A DNA stretch of 64,000 nt, from contig JAJDZV010000003.1 in the NCBI GenBank assembly GCA_022824465.1, positions 1-64,000 on the forward strand, given 5' to 3'. Positions 44,361-52,671 of the stretch are shown here, piece after piece. Position 1 is the first letter of the stretch. The number at the start of each line of letters is the position of its first letter. This DNA comes from Anaerolineae bacterium. GTDB lineage: Bacteria > Chloroflexota > Anaerolineae > Aggregatilineales > Phototrophicaceae. Under the pieces are notes generated by a model. The model ran no database searches, had not been told where the DNA came from, and saw nothing but the letters and a program-made list of their open reading frames with translations. A program made the translations under genes and the position numbers.

Positions 44361-45089
44361 CTAACTGTCAGACGGGACCTCGAACTTGTAGCCGACGCCC
44401 CAGACGGTCTGTACATAAATCGGCTTGCTCGGATTAGGCTCCAGTTTCTCCCGCAGGCGGCGGACGTGCACCGTTACCGTGCTCTCATCGCCGTAGAATT
44501 CGTAACCCCAAACGTTGTTGAGCAATTGCTCCCGTTTGAAGACCTGGCGCGGATGCCGCAGCAGGAACCAGAGCAGGTCGAATTCCTTGGCTGTCAGCGA
44601 AACGGCTTTGCCATGCACGCTGACCGAGCGGCTGCGGGGATCGACGAGCAAGCCGGCGTATTCCAATGGGTTCTCGCTTTCGTTTTCCTGCGGCGACGTG
44701 CGGCGCAAGACGGTCTTCACGCGGGCGACCAACTCGCGCGGGCTAAAGGGTTTGGTCACGTAGTCGTCGGCGCCGAGCTCCAAGCCGGCTACGCGATCGA
44801 CCTCGTTGCCGCGGGCAGTCAGCAAGATAATTGGGATGTCGTCGTCGGCGCGCAGCGAATAGTCGTCAGATGCGCCGCGCAACCGTCGGGTGATGGAGAA
44901 GCCATCCACGCCCGGCAGCATGATATCAAGCACGATCAAATCAGGCTGGCTCTGCTGCAAGAGCGACAGCGCCTGCGGTCCGGTCTCGGCTTCGGTGACG
45001 CGGAAGCCCTCCAACTCAAGATAACGGCGCACGACTTCTCGTATGGTCCGCTCGTCATCGACCACCAGAATGTTGCGTTTCTTTGACAT
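44361..45089 (-). CDS. OmpR/PhoB-type response regulator
   Basis: 242 residues. The receiver domain (about 1-125) has DDERTI near 11-16, the phosphorylation site LIVLDIMLPGVDG (Asp 55) and YVTKPFSPRELV. The C-terminal winged helix (about 145-238) has LTAKEFDLLWFLLRHPRQVF and ESTVTVHVRRLREKLEPNP. A short insert (GASDDYSLRADDD, about 70-82) lengthens the receiver. It is first in a two-gene operon with the histidine kinase. Targets are unknown. Confidence 0.95.
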   Translation of the reverse strand: MSKKRNILVVDDERTIREVVRRYLELEGFRVTEAETGPQALSLLQQSQPDLIVLDIMLPGVDGFSITRRLRGASDDYSLRADDDIPIILLTARGNEVDRVAGLELGADDYVTKPFSPRELVARVKTVLRRTSPQENESENPLEYAGLLVDPRSRSVSVHGKAVSLTAKEFDLLWFLLRHPRQVFKREQLLNNVWGYEFYGDESTVTVHVRRLREKLEPNPSKPIYVQTVWGVGYKFEVPSDS

Positions 45090-45266
45090 ATCCGTCCGCC
45101 TGTACGTGATTCGGCATCTTAGACTATTCTAGCCTACACCGGATTTCTGTCCGAAGTGTTACTCGGCGAGGGCCGAAAGCGTCCACCGGGCAGGTTCGAG
45201 GCGGACAAACAGCCGGCCTTGCGCTACTATGGCGGCGCGCCAATTGCGGAAAGACGAGGGAAAACG

Positions 45267-46646
45267 ATGACCGATGCAATCAGAAACGCCATTGAATATC
45301 TGCAGGAGTCACGGGACAAGATCATGGAGGACTACACGGAGCTACTGCGCTTCCCCTCCATCGGCGCGGACCCCGCCCATGCCGACGATGTGCGCGCCTG
45401 CGCCGACTGGATCGTGAGCCAGTTGGAGGCGCTTGGCTTTGAGAACTGTGAATCGATCGCCACCGATGGCTTGCCAGTGGTCTACGGCGAATGGCTGAAA
45501 GCCGGCGCCGACAAACCGACCGTGCTGGTATATGCCCACTATGACGTGCAGCCGGTGGATCCTCTGCCGCTCTGGCATTCGGAACCATTTGAAGCCGTCA
45601 TCCGCGACGGGAAGATCTTCGCTCGCGGCGCCAGCGACAATAAAGCCGGTGTTTGGGGAAATCTCAAGCTTTTTGAGGCGCTGCTGCAGGCGAATGGCGC
45701 GCTGCCGGTCAATGTCAAGATCATGTTTGAAGGCGAAGAAGAATCCGGCTCGCCGAGCATTGAAGCCTTCGTCGAAGCCAACAAAGAGCGACTGGCGGCC
45801 GATGTATTGTTGAACTGTGATGGCGACTTCGAGCCCGATAGCCCGCAACTGGTCTATGCCGGGCGCGGCATCGTCAGCGCCGAAGTCCGGGTCAGCGGGC
45901 CCCAAGCCGATATTCACTCGGGCCTTTACGGCGGATTGGTGCAGAATCCCTTGCACGTCGCGGGCAAGATTATCGGCTCCTTCCATGACGAGAGCGGGCG
46001 CGTGCTCTTGCCGGGCTACTACGACAGCCTCAACGAAATCAGCGCGACTGAGAAAGAGCGGGTTGAAGCCGGCTTTCAAGCGGAGGAGATGCGGGAAGGC
46101 GCCGGCGTCGCCGCTTTTTGGGGCGAGACGATCGCGCCAGCCTCGGAGCGCGCCACCGTATATCCGACGCTGGATGTCAATGGCATGTGGGGCGGCTACC
46201 AGGGTCCGGGCAACAAGACCATCATTCCGGCCGAAGCCGGCTTCAAGATCACCATGCGCATCGCCCCTGATCAGGATCCGCGCGTCGTCTCGCAGCTGCT
46301 TAAAGCGCATGTGGAGAGTTTCGCGACCGAGACGGTCAGCGTGGCTTGCAGCATCGGCGAGGAAGCATGGTACTTCCAGCTTGATACCGATGGACCGTGG
46401 CTGGAAGCGGTGCAATCGGCGATAGAGGAAACCGTTGGCGCGCGCGCCAAACTCGTGCGGACTGGCGGGTCGATTCCCATCCTCGGCGTATTCAACCGGC
46501 TGATCGGCGTCCCCATCACGGCATTCGGTTACGGGCATGGCGAGGGCATCCACTCGCCGAACGAAAGCCTGGATATCGACGCCTTCTTCATTTCGCTGGA
46601 GGCGGCTGTGCGGCTGTATCAGAATTTGGGCGCAGTTGAAAAGTGA
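45267..46646 (+). CDS. M20 family dipeptidase
   Basis: 459 residues from ATG 45267, preceded by GAGGGAAA. M20 metal ligands are visible: VYAHYDVQP (His and Asp near 90), RGASDNKAG (bridging Asp near 124), EGEEESGSPS (catalytic Glu and ligand near 155) and GHGEGIHSPNE near the C-terminus. Between them lies the dimerisation lid domain. It hydrolyses dipeptides or N-acyl amino acids in the cytoplasm; the member is closest to the carnosinase/PepV-like dipeptidase branch. It is divergent from the two-component operon. Confidence 0.93.
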   Translation: MTDAIRNAIEYLQESRDKIMEDYTELLRFPSIGADPAHADDVRACADWIVSQLEALGFENCESIATDGLPVVYGEWLKAGADKPTVLVYAHYDVQPVDPLPLWHSEPFEAVIRDGKIFARGASDNKAGVWGNLKLFEALLQANGALPVNVKIMFEGEEESGSPSIEAFVEANKERLAADVLLNCDGDFEPDSPQLVYAGRGIVSAEVRVSGPQADIHSGLYGGLVQNPLHVAGKIIGSFHDESGRVLLPGYYDSLNEISATEKERVEAGFQAEEMREGAGVAAFWGETIAPASERATVYPTLDVNGMWGGYQGPGNKTIIPAEAGFKITMRIAPDQDPRVVSQLLKAHVESFATETVSVACSIGEEAWYFQLDTDGPWLEAVQSAIEETVGARAKLVRTGGSIPILGVFNRLIGVPITAFGYGHGEGIHSPNESLDIDAFFISLEAAVRLYQNLGAVEK

Positions 46647-46708
46647 GGCGCGATTGACAGGCTGATGTTTCTTACACGTTTCTGACGGCGGTCTGCGTTA
46701 CGGCCGCG

Positions 46709-46735
46709 CTTTCATGGCGTTGTATGCCATGAAAG
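46709..46735 (+). terminator. Perfect hairpin downstream of the dipeptidase gene
   Basis: CTTTCATGGC (46709-46718) and GCCATGAAAG (46726-46735) form a 10-bp stem with a 7-base loop. No T-run follows, so it may be a terminator without a U-tract or an upstream element of the small frame at 46754. Confidence 0.45.
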
Positions 46736-46753
46736 AGGGAAAGGAAAAACTCA

Positions 46754-46951
46754 ATGTTTAAGAAAACGTCAGCTTCAGCACAAGGTCCTGATAATCGAGA
46801 CTTGGTGTACGGATTGGCGACGCCGTTCTCGTTTATGGATATCTTTGCTTATCTTCGCCTTAACGCGACATCGGAGGAAGAGACCTCAACTTCTCAACGC
46901 GAAGATATGGTCTTCTACAGCTATCGCAAATGGCGCGCGCGTTGCTCTTGA
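46754..46951 (+). CDS. Possible small hypothetical protein
   Basis: 65 residues, no recognised family, no signal peptide or membrane helix. Support is limited to AAAGGAAAAA placed 5-10 bases before ATG 46754 and a strong hairpin just upstream. The G+C is lower than in the neighbouring genes. It could be a non-coding stretch. Confidence 0.25.
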   Translation: MFKKTSASAQGPDNRDLVYGLATPFSFMDIFAYLRLNATSEEETSTSQREDMVFYSYRKWRARCS

Positions 46952-47015
46952 TCCAATTTCGACTAGCTGAGGCAGTTGGCGCATGGCTGCGCCTTTGCCG
47001 TGCGGGGTCTGCCGG

Positions 47016-47237
47016 CTAAATCAGCAGCCCGAAAGCCACGAAGATAAGCCCAAGCAGCACGAATATCAGCGCGGAGCGGCGTGTCTTGATGTCCCAGGCG
47101 TCGGTGCGCTCCGGGTTATCAGCCCGCCAGCGCGGCTCAAGCGAGTAGAGACGCCAGACGATATCGCGCCGAAACAGGCATAAGCCAGCCAATAGCCAGA
47201 AGGCGAATCCGCCGAGAATCAGAATCCAATCGCCCAT
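47016..47237 (-). CDS. Small two-helix membrane protein
   Basis: 73 residues from ATG 47237, with GAGGT six bases upstream. Two hydrophobic segments: WILILGGFAFWLLAGLCLF (about 4-22) and SALIFVLLGLIFVAFGLLI (about 55-73). They flank a charged loop (RRDIVWRLYSLEPRWRADNP). The arrangement resembles DUF6199-like or other short membrane proteins of unknown role, but I cannot name it. It lies upstream of a repeat and the alcohol dehydrogenase gene. Confidence 0.65.
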   Translation of the reverse strand: MGDWILILGGFAFWLLAGLCLFRRDIVWRLYSLEPRWRADNPERTDAWDIKTRRSALIFVLLGLIFVAFGLLI

Positions 47238-47268
47238 CAATCGACCTCTGCGCGTTTGTCGCGCTCTG

Positions 47269-47325
47269 CGGGCGAGCCAGCGGGTCGCGTAGACACTGAC
47301 CGGCGCTTGCCCCTACGATTTTTGC
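47269..47325 (+). repeat. Dispersed palindromic repeat, copy 6
   Basis: GCGGGCGAGCCAGCGGGTCGCG followed by TGACCGGCGCTTGCCCCTAC (read in two parts). It is a degenerate double unit of the GGGGCGA/TCGCCCC family between the small membrane protein and the alcohol dehydrogenase gene. Confidence 0.55.
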
Positions 47326-47333
47326 AGGTAAAC

Positions 47334-48485
47334 CTAATTTGGCTGCAAGATGATCTTGGCGTCCTCGCGGCTCTCCAGACGCTTGAATGCCGCGATTGCG
47401 TCATCCAGCGGCAGGCGCGCGCTGACCATCTTACGCATATCAATCCGCCCGGCCGCCATCATGCGGATCACCTGCTGGAAGGGTCCGCCGGCATGGCCCA
47501 GGGAACCGGCATATTGGACGCCCATGCGCTTGTAAGCCACGATGGGCACAGTGGGATTGGCTTCTCCCATGCCGATATCAATGATAGACGCGTTCACCGC
47601 CAGGCAGCGGTCGAGCCGCTCGATAGTCTGTTTGGCGAAGCCAGCGCATTCCACCACGAAGTCGACCCCGCGCCCCAGGGTCTGCTCCATGATGGCTTCA
47701 TCCAGATCGATGCCAAGTGGGTTCAGCGCGACAGACGCGCCCATGCGCATGGCGGTATCGCAGCGACTCTCGGAGGGGTCGTAGACGATGACGCGCCCGG
47801 CGCCAGCGGCAATGACAAGCGCTTGCGCCGCCAAGCCGATGGGACCAGCGCCGAAGATGACGACATTGTTGCCCGGCTGCCAATTCTGCAGGCGATAGAA
47901 CAGACCCTGATAGGAGACGCCGGTCGGCTCGACCATGGCGCCCATGACCAGCGCTTCTTCTTCGCCATAATGCTCGGCGATCTCATCCAGCTTCCAGCAA
48001 TACTTCGCTCGTACTGGCAGATATTGCGCCATTGCGCCCGGGATGGTGAAGCCGGTTTCTTCAATATCCAGGCAATGGTTGACGAAACCACGGCGGCAGG
48101 CGATGCATTCGCCGCACCACTGAATCTCTTCCACGGCCACCAGATCGCCGACCTTCAAGCCCTTCACCTCGGGTCCGACTTCAACGATGCGCCCGGAATA
48201 CTCATGTCCGATGATGTTCGGCGTATGCACCAGGCCGGGATAGACCATATAGTCGTCCGCGCCCGCTTCGTACATGTGCATGTCCGAGCCGCAGATCCCC
48301 ACCGCCGCGACTTCCAGAAGCGCCTGATCAGGCCTTAGCGTCGGGTCGGGTACATCGCCGAGCGCAATCCTCGGTTGCTTCCAGGTCATGTTGGCGTTGC
48401 GCGGACGGCGCCGCTCGCGCTCGCTGTCGGTGAGATCATAGCCGGGCTTGGGCGCCCATTCCGCCGTCAATGTCAGCGCTCTCAT
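47334..48485 (-). CDS. Zinc-dependent medium-chain alcohol/polyol dehydrogenase
   Basis: 383 residues from ATG 48485. Catalytic zinc site: GICGSDMHMYE (Cys near 65) and IIGHEYSG (His and Glu near 90). Structural zinc site: WCGECIACRRGFVNHC (four Cys, about 123-138). NAD-binding fold: VVIFGAGPIGLAAQALVIAAG (about 208-228). The family includes sorbitol, threonine and related polyol or sugar dehydrogenases that oxidise a secondary hydroxyl. A roughly 30-residue extra segment after the start (RERRRPRNANMTWKQPRIAL) is unusual. With the RmlD-like gene upstream and the DapA and aldehyde dehydrogenase genes beyond, it probably feeds a sugar-acid route. Confidence 0.93.
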   Translation of the reverse strand: MRALTLTAEWAPKPGYDLTDSERERRRPRNANMTWKQPRIALGDVPDPTLRPDQALLEVAAVGICGSDMHMYEAGADDYMVYPGLVHTPNIIGHEYSGRIVEVGPEVKGLKVGDLVAVEEIQWCGECIACRRGFVNHCLDIEETGFTIPGAMAQYLPVRAKYCWKLDEIAEHYGEEEALVMGAMVEPTGVSYQGLFYRLQNWQPGNNVVIFGAGPIGLAAQALVIAAGAGRVIVYDPSESRCDTAMRMGASVALNPLGIDLDEAIMEQTLGRGVDFVVECAGFAKQTIERLDRCLAVNASIIDIGMGEANPTVPIVAYKRMGVQYAGSLGHAGGPFQQVIRMMAAGRIDMRKMVSARLPLDDAIAAFKRLESREDAKIILQPN

Positions 48486-48519
48486 CTGGTAGTCTCTCCC
48501 CTTTGCGTTTATTCGCTGG

Positions 48520-49488
48520 TCATACGCTGGCGCCATGAAAGGCGTCCCACTGCGCTTTGTAATCGCGCATGCCGTCGAGGACTTTGTACGTGCTTCGTCC
48601 CAAGGCTTTGGATGTCTTTTCGTTGCTGCTGACGGTGCGGAAGGGGATGCGGATATGCCGGTAGCGATCCAGTACCTGCGGATCGGTCGGCACGGGCGCA
48701 ATCAGGGTCCGGTCGACCTGGAAGGCGTCGGCGAAGTGAAAAGCGAATTGCAGACGCCCCACCGCCTCGCTGCCCCAGCAATGGAAGATGCCGTTCTCAT
48801 CGTGTTCCGCCAGGCGCAGCAGCATCTCCGCGCCGTCTGAGGCCAGCGTGGGATGCGCCACATCGTTGACCTTGGGTCCGGTCCAGATCTCGGCGACAAG
48901 ACCCCGCGAAAGCTGATCGACGACATAGTTGCCCAGATCGAAGCCGACATCGTTTTGCTTTCGCAGCAGCGACGGACTGCTGTAGTTGATGCCATAGACG
49001 CCGGCCAGCCGGCCGATGCCGTAGCTCAAGCCGGCGACGCCCATGATGTCGCGCTCGCAGACGGCTTTCATGAATCCATAGTAGAGCACCGGCATCGGTG
49101 GCGAATCCTCATCGACCAGCGCTTCCTGTCCGTCGAAGACCCAGTCCGACGAGACGAAGACATAACGCGCCCCTACCTCAGCGCAGCTTTGTGCGAATGC
49201 CTGGTTGCCGTCGACAGTCGCGCGCCAGGCGGCCGCTCGGTTTTCATGCATCCAAACATGATCGAGGATAGCGGCGCAATGGATCACGGCATTCGGCTGG
49301 TAACGCTGGATTGATGCGCGCACGGCCGCCGTATCCGCCATGTCCAGCGGATCCAATATGTAGTCGACATCCCATTCCGGCGGCGGACCGTACTGCGCCG
49401 CGATGATTTCGATATCGCCGCGTCTCCGCGCAAGGCGGATGATATTGCCGCCGACCAATCCTGTTCCCCCGGTGATATAGAGTCGCAT
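48520..49488 (-). CDS. RmlD-like NAD(P)-dependent sugar epimerase/reductase
   Basis: 322 residues from ATG 49488, with AAAGGAA 4 bases upstream. The N-terminal Rossmann motif MRLYITGGTGLVGGNIIRLA (1-20) starts an extended SDR fold. AVIHCAAILDHVWMHENR (about 69-86) and VFVSSDWVFDGQ (about 109-120) match the dTDP-4-dehydrorhamnose reductase branch. LYYGFMKAVCE (about 133-143) holds the catalytic Tyr-x3-Lys. No other rhamnose genes are near, so another sugar nucleotide or sugar substrate is likely. It lies 34 bases upstream of the alcohol dehydrogenase gene and is divergent from the DapA-family gene. Confidence 0.88.
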   Translation of the reverse strand: MRLYITGGTGLVGGNIIRLARRRGDIEIIAAQYGPPPEWDVDYILDPLDMADTAAVRASIQRYQPNAVIHCAAILDHVWMHENRAAAWRATVDGNQAFAQSCAEVGARYVFVSSDWVFDGQEALVDEDSPPMPVLYYGFMKAVCERDIMGVAGLSYGIGRLAGVYGINYSSPSLLRKQNDVGFDLGNYVVDQLSRGLVAEIWTGPKVNDVAHPTLASDGAEMLLRLAEHDENGIFHCWGSEAVGRLQFAFHFADAFQVDRTLIAPVPTDPQVLDRYRHIRIPFRTVSSNEKTSKALGRSTYKVLDGMRDYKAQWDAFHGASV

Positions 49489-49609
49489 TGAGTTCCTTTC
49501 GCGGGCTGCAATCCTCGAACGTGACGCGCGTTGCGGCAAGCGCGCTAAACATATATGATAGTCTGCGCAATGTCAATCAGACGCGTCCCCAGTTGAGCGC
49601 CGGGCGCTG

Positions 49610-50530
49610 ATGGATACTTCTATGCTCTCAGGCATCGCCCCGATTCTATTCACCCCCTTCGATGCAAATGGCGACATCGACGCCGACGGCTTGCGCAATG
49701 TCCTGCGCTTTGAAGTGGAGGGCGGCGTCCACGCGATCGGCATCAACGGTTTCGCCAGCGAAGCCTACAAGATGACTGACGACGAGCGCCTGGAAAATGT
49801 CCAGATTGTCGCGAGCGAATTGGCAAAGGCTGTACCGCTTGTCATTGGTATGGCTCCGACCAGCCTGGAAACCGCCATCAAGCAGGCGCGCCAGCTTGCG
49901 CCATATCATCCGGCCGCGTTGATGACGCTGCCGCCGCCGACGATGGACAACGGTCCGCAGTCCCTGGTGGATTTCTATGTCGCGTTGGGCAATGCCAGCG
50001 ATGCGCCGATCATGATTCAGCAGGCGCCGCATATCCCCATGTACCGCCATACTGAATTGCCAGCGGACTCTCTCGCCGAAATCACTCAGCGCGCGCCCAA
50101 TGTGAGATATTACAAGATCGAAGGTCCCGGTTCAGCGGCAACAATGAAGGAACTTGCGCCTCTGCTCCCGGATGGCGCGCGGATGTTCGGCGGTGGCGGC
50201 GGCATCACCGTGCTCGACGAGTTGCGCAGCGGCGCGGCTGGCTTGATCCCCGGCGTCGGCTTCAACGAGATCTTCCTGGCCGCCTGGCGCCAGTGGACGC
50301 GCGCTGAAACCGACGCGGTCATCAGAATCATCAACGAGGGCGATGCGTTGATCAAGGCGGTCTCCGGGCTCGGGCACGAATACTCGTTGCACATCCGCAA
50401 ACATCTGATGAAACGATACGGCGCCATCCGCAGCGCCTATGTTCGACAGCCGACTGTCGCCTTCGACGAATGTGATTTACCGGAGTTCTTTGCTATAGTT
50501 GACCGGCTTGACATGCGTGTCTCACGCTGA
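49610..50530 (+). CDS. DapA-family (dihydrodipicolinate synthase-like) lyase
   Basis: 306 residues of the class I aldolase barrel. IAPILFTPFDANGDIDADGL (about 7-26), VHAIGINGFASEAYKMTDDE (about 42-61) and the Schiff-base Lys in RYYKIEGPG (Lys 169) mark the family. Members include keto-deoxy-sugar-acid aldolases and 5-keto-4-deoxyglucarate dehydratase. The aldehyde dehydrogenase downstream favours a sugar-acid dehydratase or aldolase over lysine biosynthesis; this is inference. It shares a 121-base divergent promoter region with the RmlD-like gene. Confidence 0.9.
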   Translation: MDTSMLSGIAPILFTPFDANGDIDADGLRNVLRFEVEGGVHAIGINGFASEAYKMTDDERLENVQIVASELAKAVPLVIGMAPTSLETAIKQARQLAPYHPAALMTLPPPTMDNGPQSLVDFYVALGNASDAPIMIQQAPHIPMYRHTELPADSLAEITQRAPNVRYYKIEGPGSAATMKELAPLLPDGARMFGGGGGITVLDELRSGAAGLIPGVGFNEIFLAAWRQWTRAETDAVIRIINEGDALIKAVSGLGHEYSLHIRKHLMKRYGAIRSAYVRQPTVAFDECDLPEFFAIVDRLDMRVSR

Positions 50531-50568
50531 GATCTCTGTTTTCGACGGACGGCAAACTACTTGAAATG

Positions 50569-50596
50569 CAGGGGTGAGCCATTAGGTCGCCTCTCG
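50569..50596 (+). repeat. Dispersed palindromic repeat, copy 7
   Basis: CAGGGGTGAGCCATTAGG followed by TCGCCTCTC. A decayed copy of the GGGGCGA/TCGCCCC family just upstream of the aldehyde dehydrogenase gene. Confidence 0.5.
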
Positions 50597-50627
50597 GGTG
50601 AAGACTAGCGCGTTGGGAGGCTACGTT

Positions 50628-52205
50628 ATGCCATTGACAGGCAAAAACATCATCGCCGGCGAGGCTTCGGCCGAGGGCGCCGAAGTATTTTACAGCGTCG
50701 ATCCACGCAGCAAAACAACCGGCGACTTGCCATTCCACAGCGCCACGCGCAACGAGGTCGACCGCGCCGTAGTCGCTGCTGTCGCCGCTTTCGAGGAGAT
50801 CCGGAGTTATCCGTCCAGCAATATCGCTGACTTCCTCGCTGAAGTCGCGGCGCAGATCGAAGCGCTCGGTGATGATTTGCTCCTAACTGCCGATCGCGAA
50901 ACCGGCTTGGGATTGCCGCGCTTGACCGGCGAACGGGCGCGCACGACCGGGCAGATCCGCGCATTCGCCGATCTGCTGCGCGAGGGCGCCTACCTGCGCG
51001 CCATCATCAACACCGAGCGACCCGGGCAGCCCGCTATCAAGCAGATGCAATTCCCGGTCGGACCGGTGGCGGTTTTCGCGGCGAGCAACTTCCCCTTCGC
51101 CTTTGCCGTCGCTGGCGGCGACTCGGCGTCGGCGCTGGCGGCCGGTTGCCCCATCGTCGTCAAGGCGCATCCGGGGCATCCCGCCACGTCTGAGCTGTTT
51201 GCCAGGGCGATAAATGCCGCCGTGGCTGCCAAGGGCTTCCCCGCTGGGACCTTCTCGCTGCTGCAAGGCAATGGCATTGACGTCGGGCAGTGGCTGGTCG
51301 CGCATGATGGCATCGAAGCGGTCGGATTCACCGGCAGCTTGCGCGGCGGACGCGCCATTTATGACGCGGCTGCGCAACGCCCGCGTCCAATTCCGGTCTA
51401 CGCCGAGATGGGCAGCGTCAACCCGGTGGTCATCACCCAAGCGGCTCTCGCCAAACGCTCGGACGAGATCGCCGATGGCTTGGTCGCCTCGGTCACGATG
51501 GGCACGGGACAGTTCTGCACCAATCCCGGTTTGATCCTGCTGGAAGACAGCGCAGCGACGCGGGACTTTATCGCCTCGGTCAGTCAGAAGATGGACGCGG
51601 CGCCGGCCGGCGTCCTGCTCAACGAAGCGATTGCGGCGGGCTTGCAAAGCGCGGTCAGCGAAACGGCGAGGCATCGGCAAATCGAAATCTTGACCGGCGC
51701 TGAAGCCATCGCCGACAGCGACTTCTTCTGTTATCGCAATACGGTCATGCAGACGACCGCTGCCGCCATCCGCGCCGATGATCGCCTGCAAGTGGAGCAT
51801 TTCGGTCCGGTCACGCTCTTCGCGCTCTGCGCTGACATTGAGGAGCTGCGCGCCACCGTCGATGCGCTCGAGGGCAACCTGACCAGCACGGTGCATGCCG
51901 AAGAAACTGAACTGGCGGATATCGGCGACCTGCTGCATCAGCTGCGCGAGAAAGCCGGGCGGGTGATCTGGAACGGCTTCCCCACCGGCGTCGCCGTCGT
52001 GCACGCCATGCAGCATGGCGGACCCTATCCCGCGACGACTGCGCCGGGCACGACCTCGGTCGGCATGAACGCGATTTACCGCTTCATGCGTCCCATCGCC
52101 TTCCAGAATGTGCCGGAGGCGCTGCTGCCGCCTGCTTTGCAAGACGCCAATCCGCTGGGGATATTGCGCTTGGTGGATGATGTGTATACGGACGACGGGG
52201 TTTAG
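50628..52205 (+). CDS. Aldehyde dehydrogenase, ketoglutarate-semialdehyde type
   Basis: 525 residues from ATG 50628, chosen because GAGG lies 7 bases upstream; an earlier GTG at 50598 is less likely. PVGPVAVFAASNFPFAFAVA (about 138-157), EAVGFTGSLRGGRAIYDAA (about 226-244), VYAEMGSVNPVV (Glu near 260) and GTGQFCTNPGLIL (catalytic Cys 297) match the NADP-dependent branch that oxidises 2,5-dioxopentanoate. With the DapA-family protein it could complete a non-phosphorylative sugar-acid pathway to 2-oxoglutarate. Both genes are likely in one operon. Confidence 0.9.
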   Translation: MPLTGKNIIAGEASAEGAEVFYSVDPRSKTTGDLPFHSATRNEVDRAVVAAVAAFEEIRSYPSSNIADFLAEVAAQIEALGDDLLLTADRETGLGLPRLTGERARTTGQIRAFADLLREGAYLRAIINTERPGQPAIKQMQFPVGPVAVFAASNFPFAFAVAGGDSASALAAGCPIVVKAHPGHPATSELFARAINAAVAAKGFPAGTFSLLQGNGIDVGQWLVAHDGIEAVGFTGSLRGGRAIYDAAAQRPRPIPVYAEMGSVNPVVITQAALAKRSDEIADGLVASVTMGTGQFCTNPGLILLEDSAATRDFIASVSQKMDAAPAGVLLNEAIAAGLQSAVSETARHRQIEILTGAEAIADSDFFCYRNTVMQTTAAAIRADDRLQVEHFGPVTLFALCADIEELRATVDALEGNLTSTVHAEETELADIGDLLHQLREKAGRVIWNGFPTGVAVVHAMQHGGPYPATTAPGTTSVGMNAIYRFMRPIAFQNVPEALLPPALQDANPLGILRLVDDVYTDDGV

Positions 52206-52280
52206 CCCGAAAAGAAACAGCCCCATCGCTTGATGAGGCAGTAAGTTCTATCGTCAAGTACCGGACGGACTAACCCATGG

Positions 52281-52514
52281 CTATTCCTCTTGTGGCGGCG
52301 CTTCTGAATAGCCCATCCGTCCGCGCATCCACGCCAGTGCTTCGCGTATTGTAGCGACTTCGTTTCGGAGTGAAGTCACGTCCTCGCGAATCGAGTTAAT
52401 CTCCGATCGGAGCGAGCCGATTTCTCGATCCAGCCGATTGATGTCATTACGCAGCCACAAGAACACGCCGATCACTGTGCTCACGATTATTACGAACTGC
52501 ACATTTTGGTCCAT
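52281..52514 (-). CDS. Small membrane-anchored coiled-coil protein
   Basis: 77 residues from ATG 52514; the frame is open further upstream but the added sequence overlaps the divergent gene and looks non-coding. One hydrophobic segment FVIIVSTVIGVFLWL (about 6-20), then a heptad helix with LDREIGSLRSEINSIRED and VTSLRNEVATIREALAWM (about 26-62). The layout, membrane anchor plus coiled coil, is common among short uncharacterised bacterial proteins. Role unknown. It recalls the coiled-coil protein at 41.3 kb, but only in composition. Confidence 0.6.
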   Translation of the reverse strand: MDQNVQFVIIVSTVIGVFLWLRNDINRLDREIGSLRSEINSIREDVTSLRNEVATIREALAWMRGRMGYSEAPPQEE

Positions 52515-52671
52515 TGATTGCTCTGTGCTCCTCCGCGTAACTGCACCCTCATTATGCTCTAGTTTCGCGAATTCTTCAACCATGCCGGCATTGTCCGAAT
52601 CGGAGACCAGGCTCCGTGGATAACAGGTATACTGAAGCCCGACTTTATCATGTCTCGTGCCAGTCGCGGTG

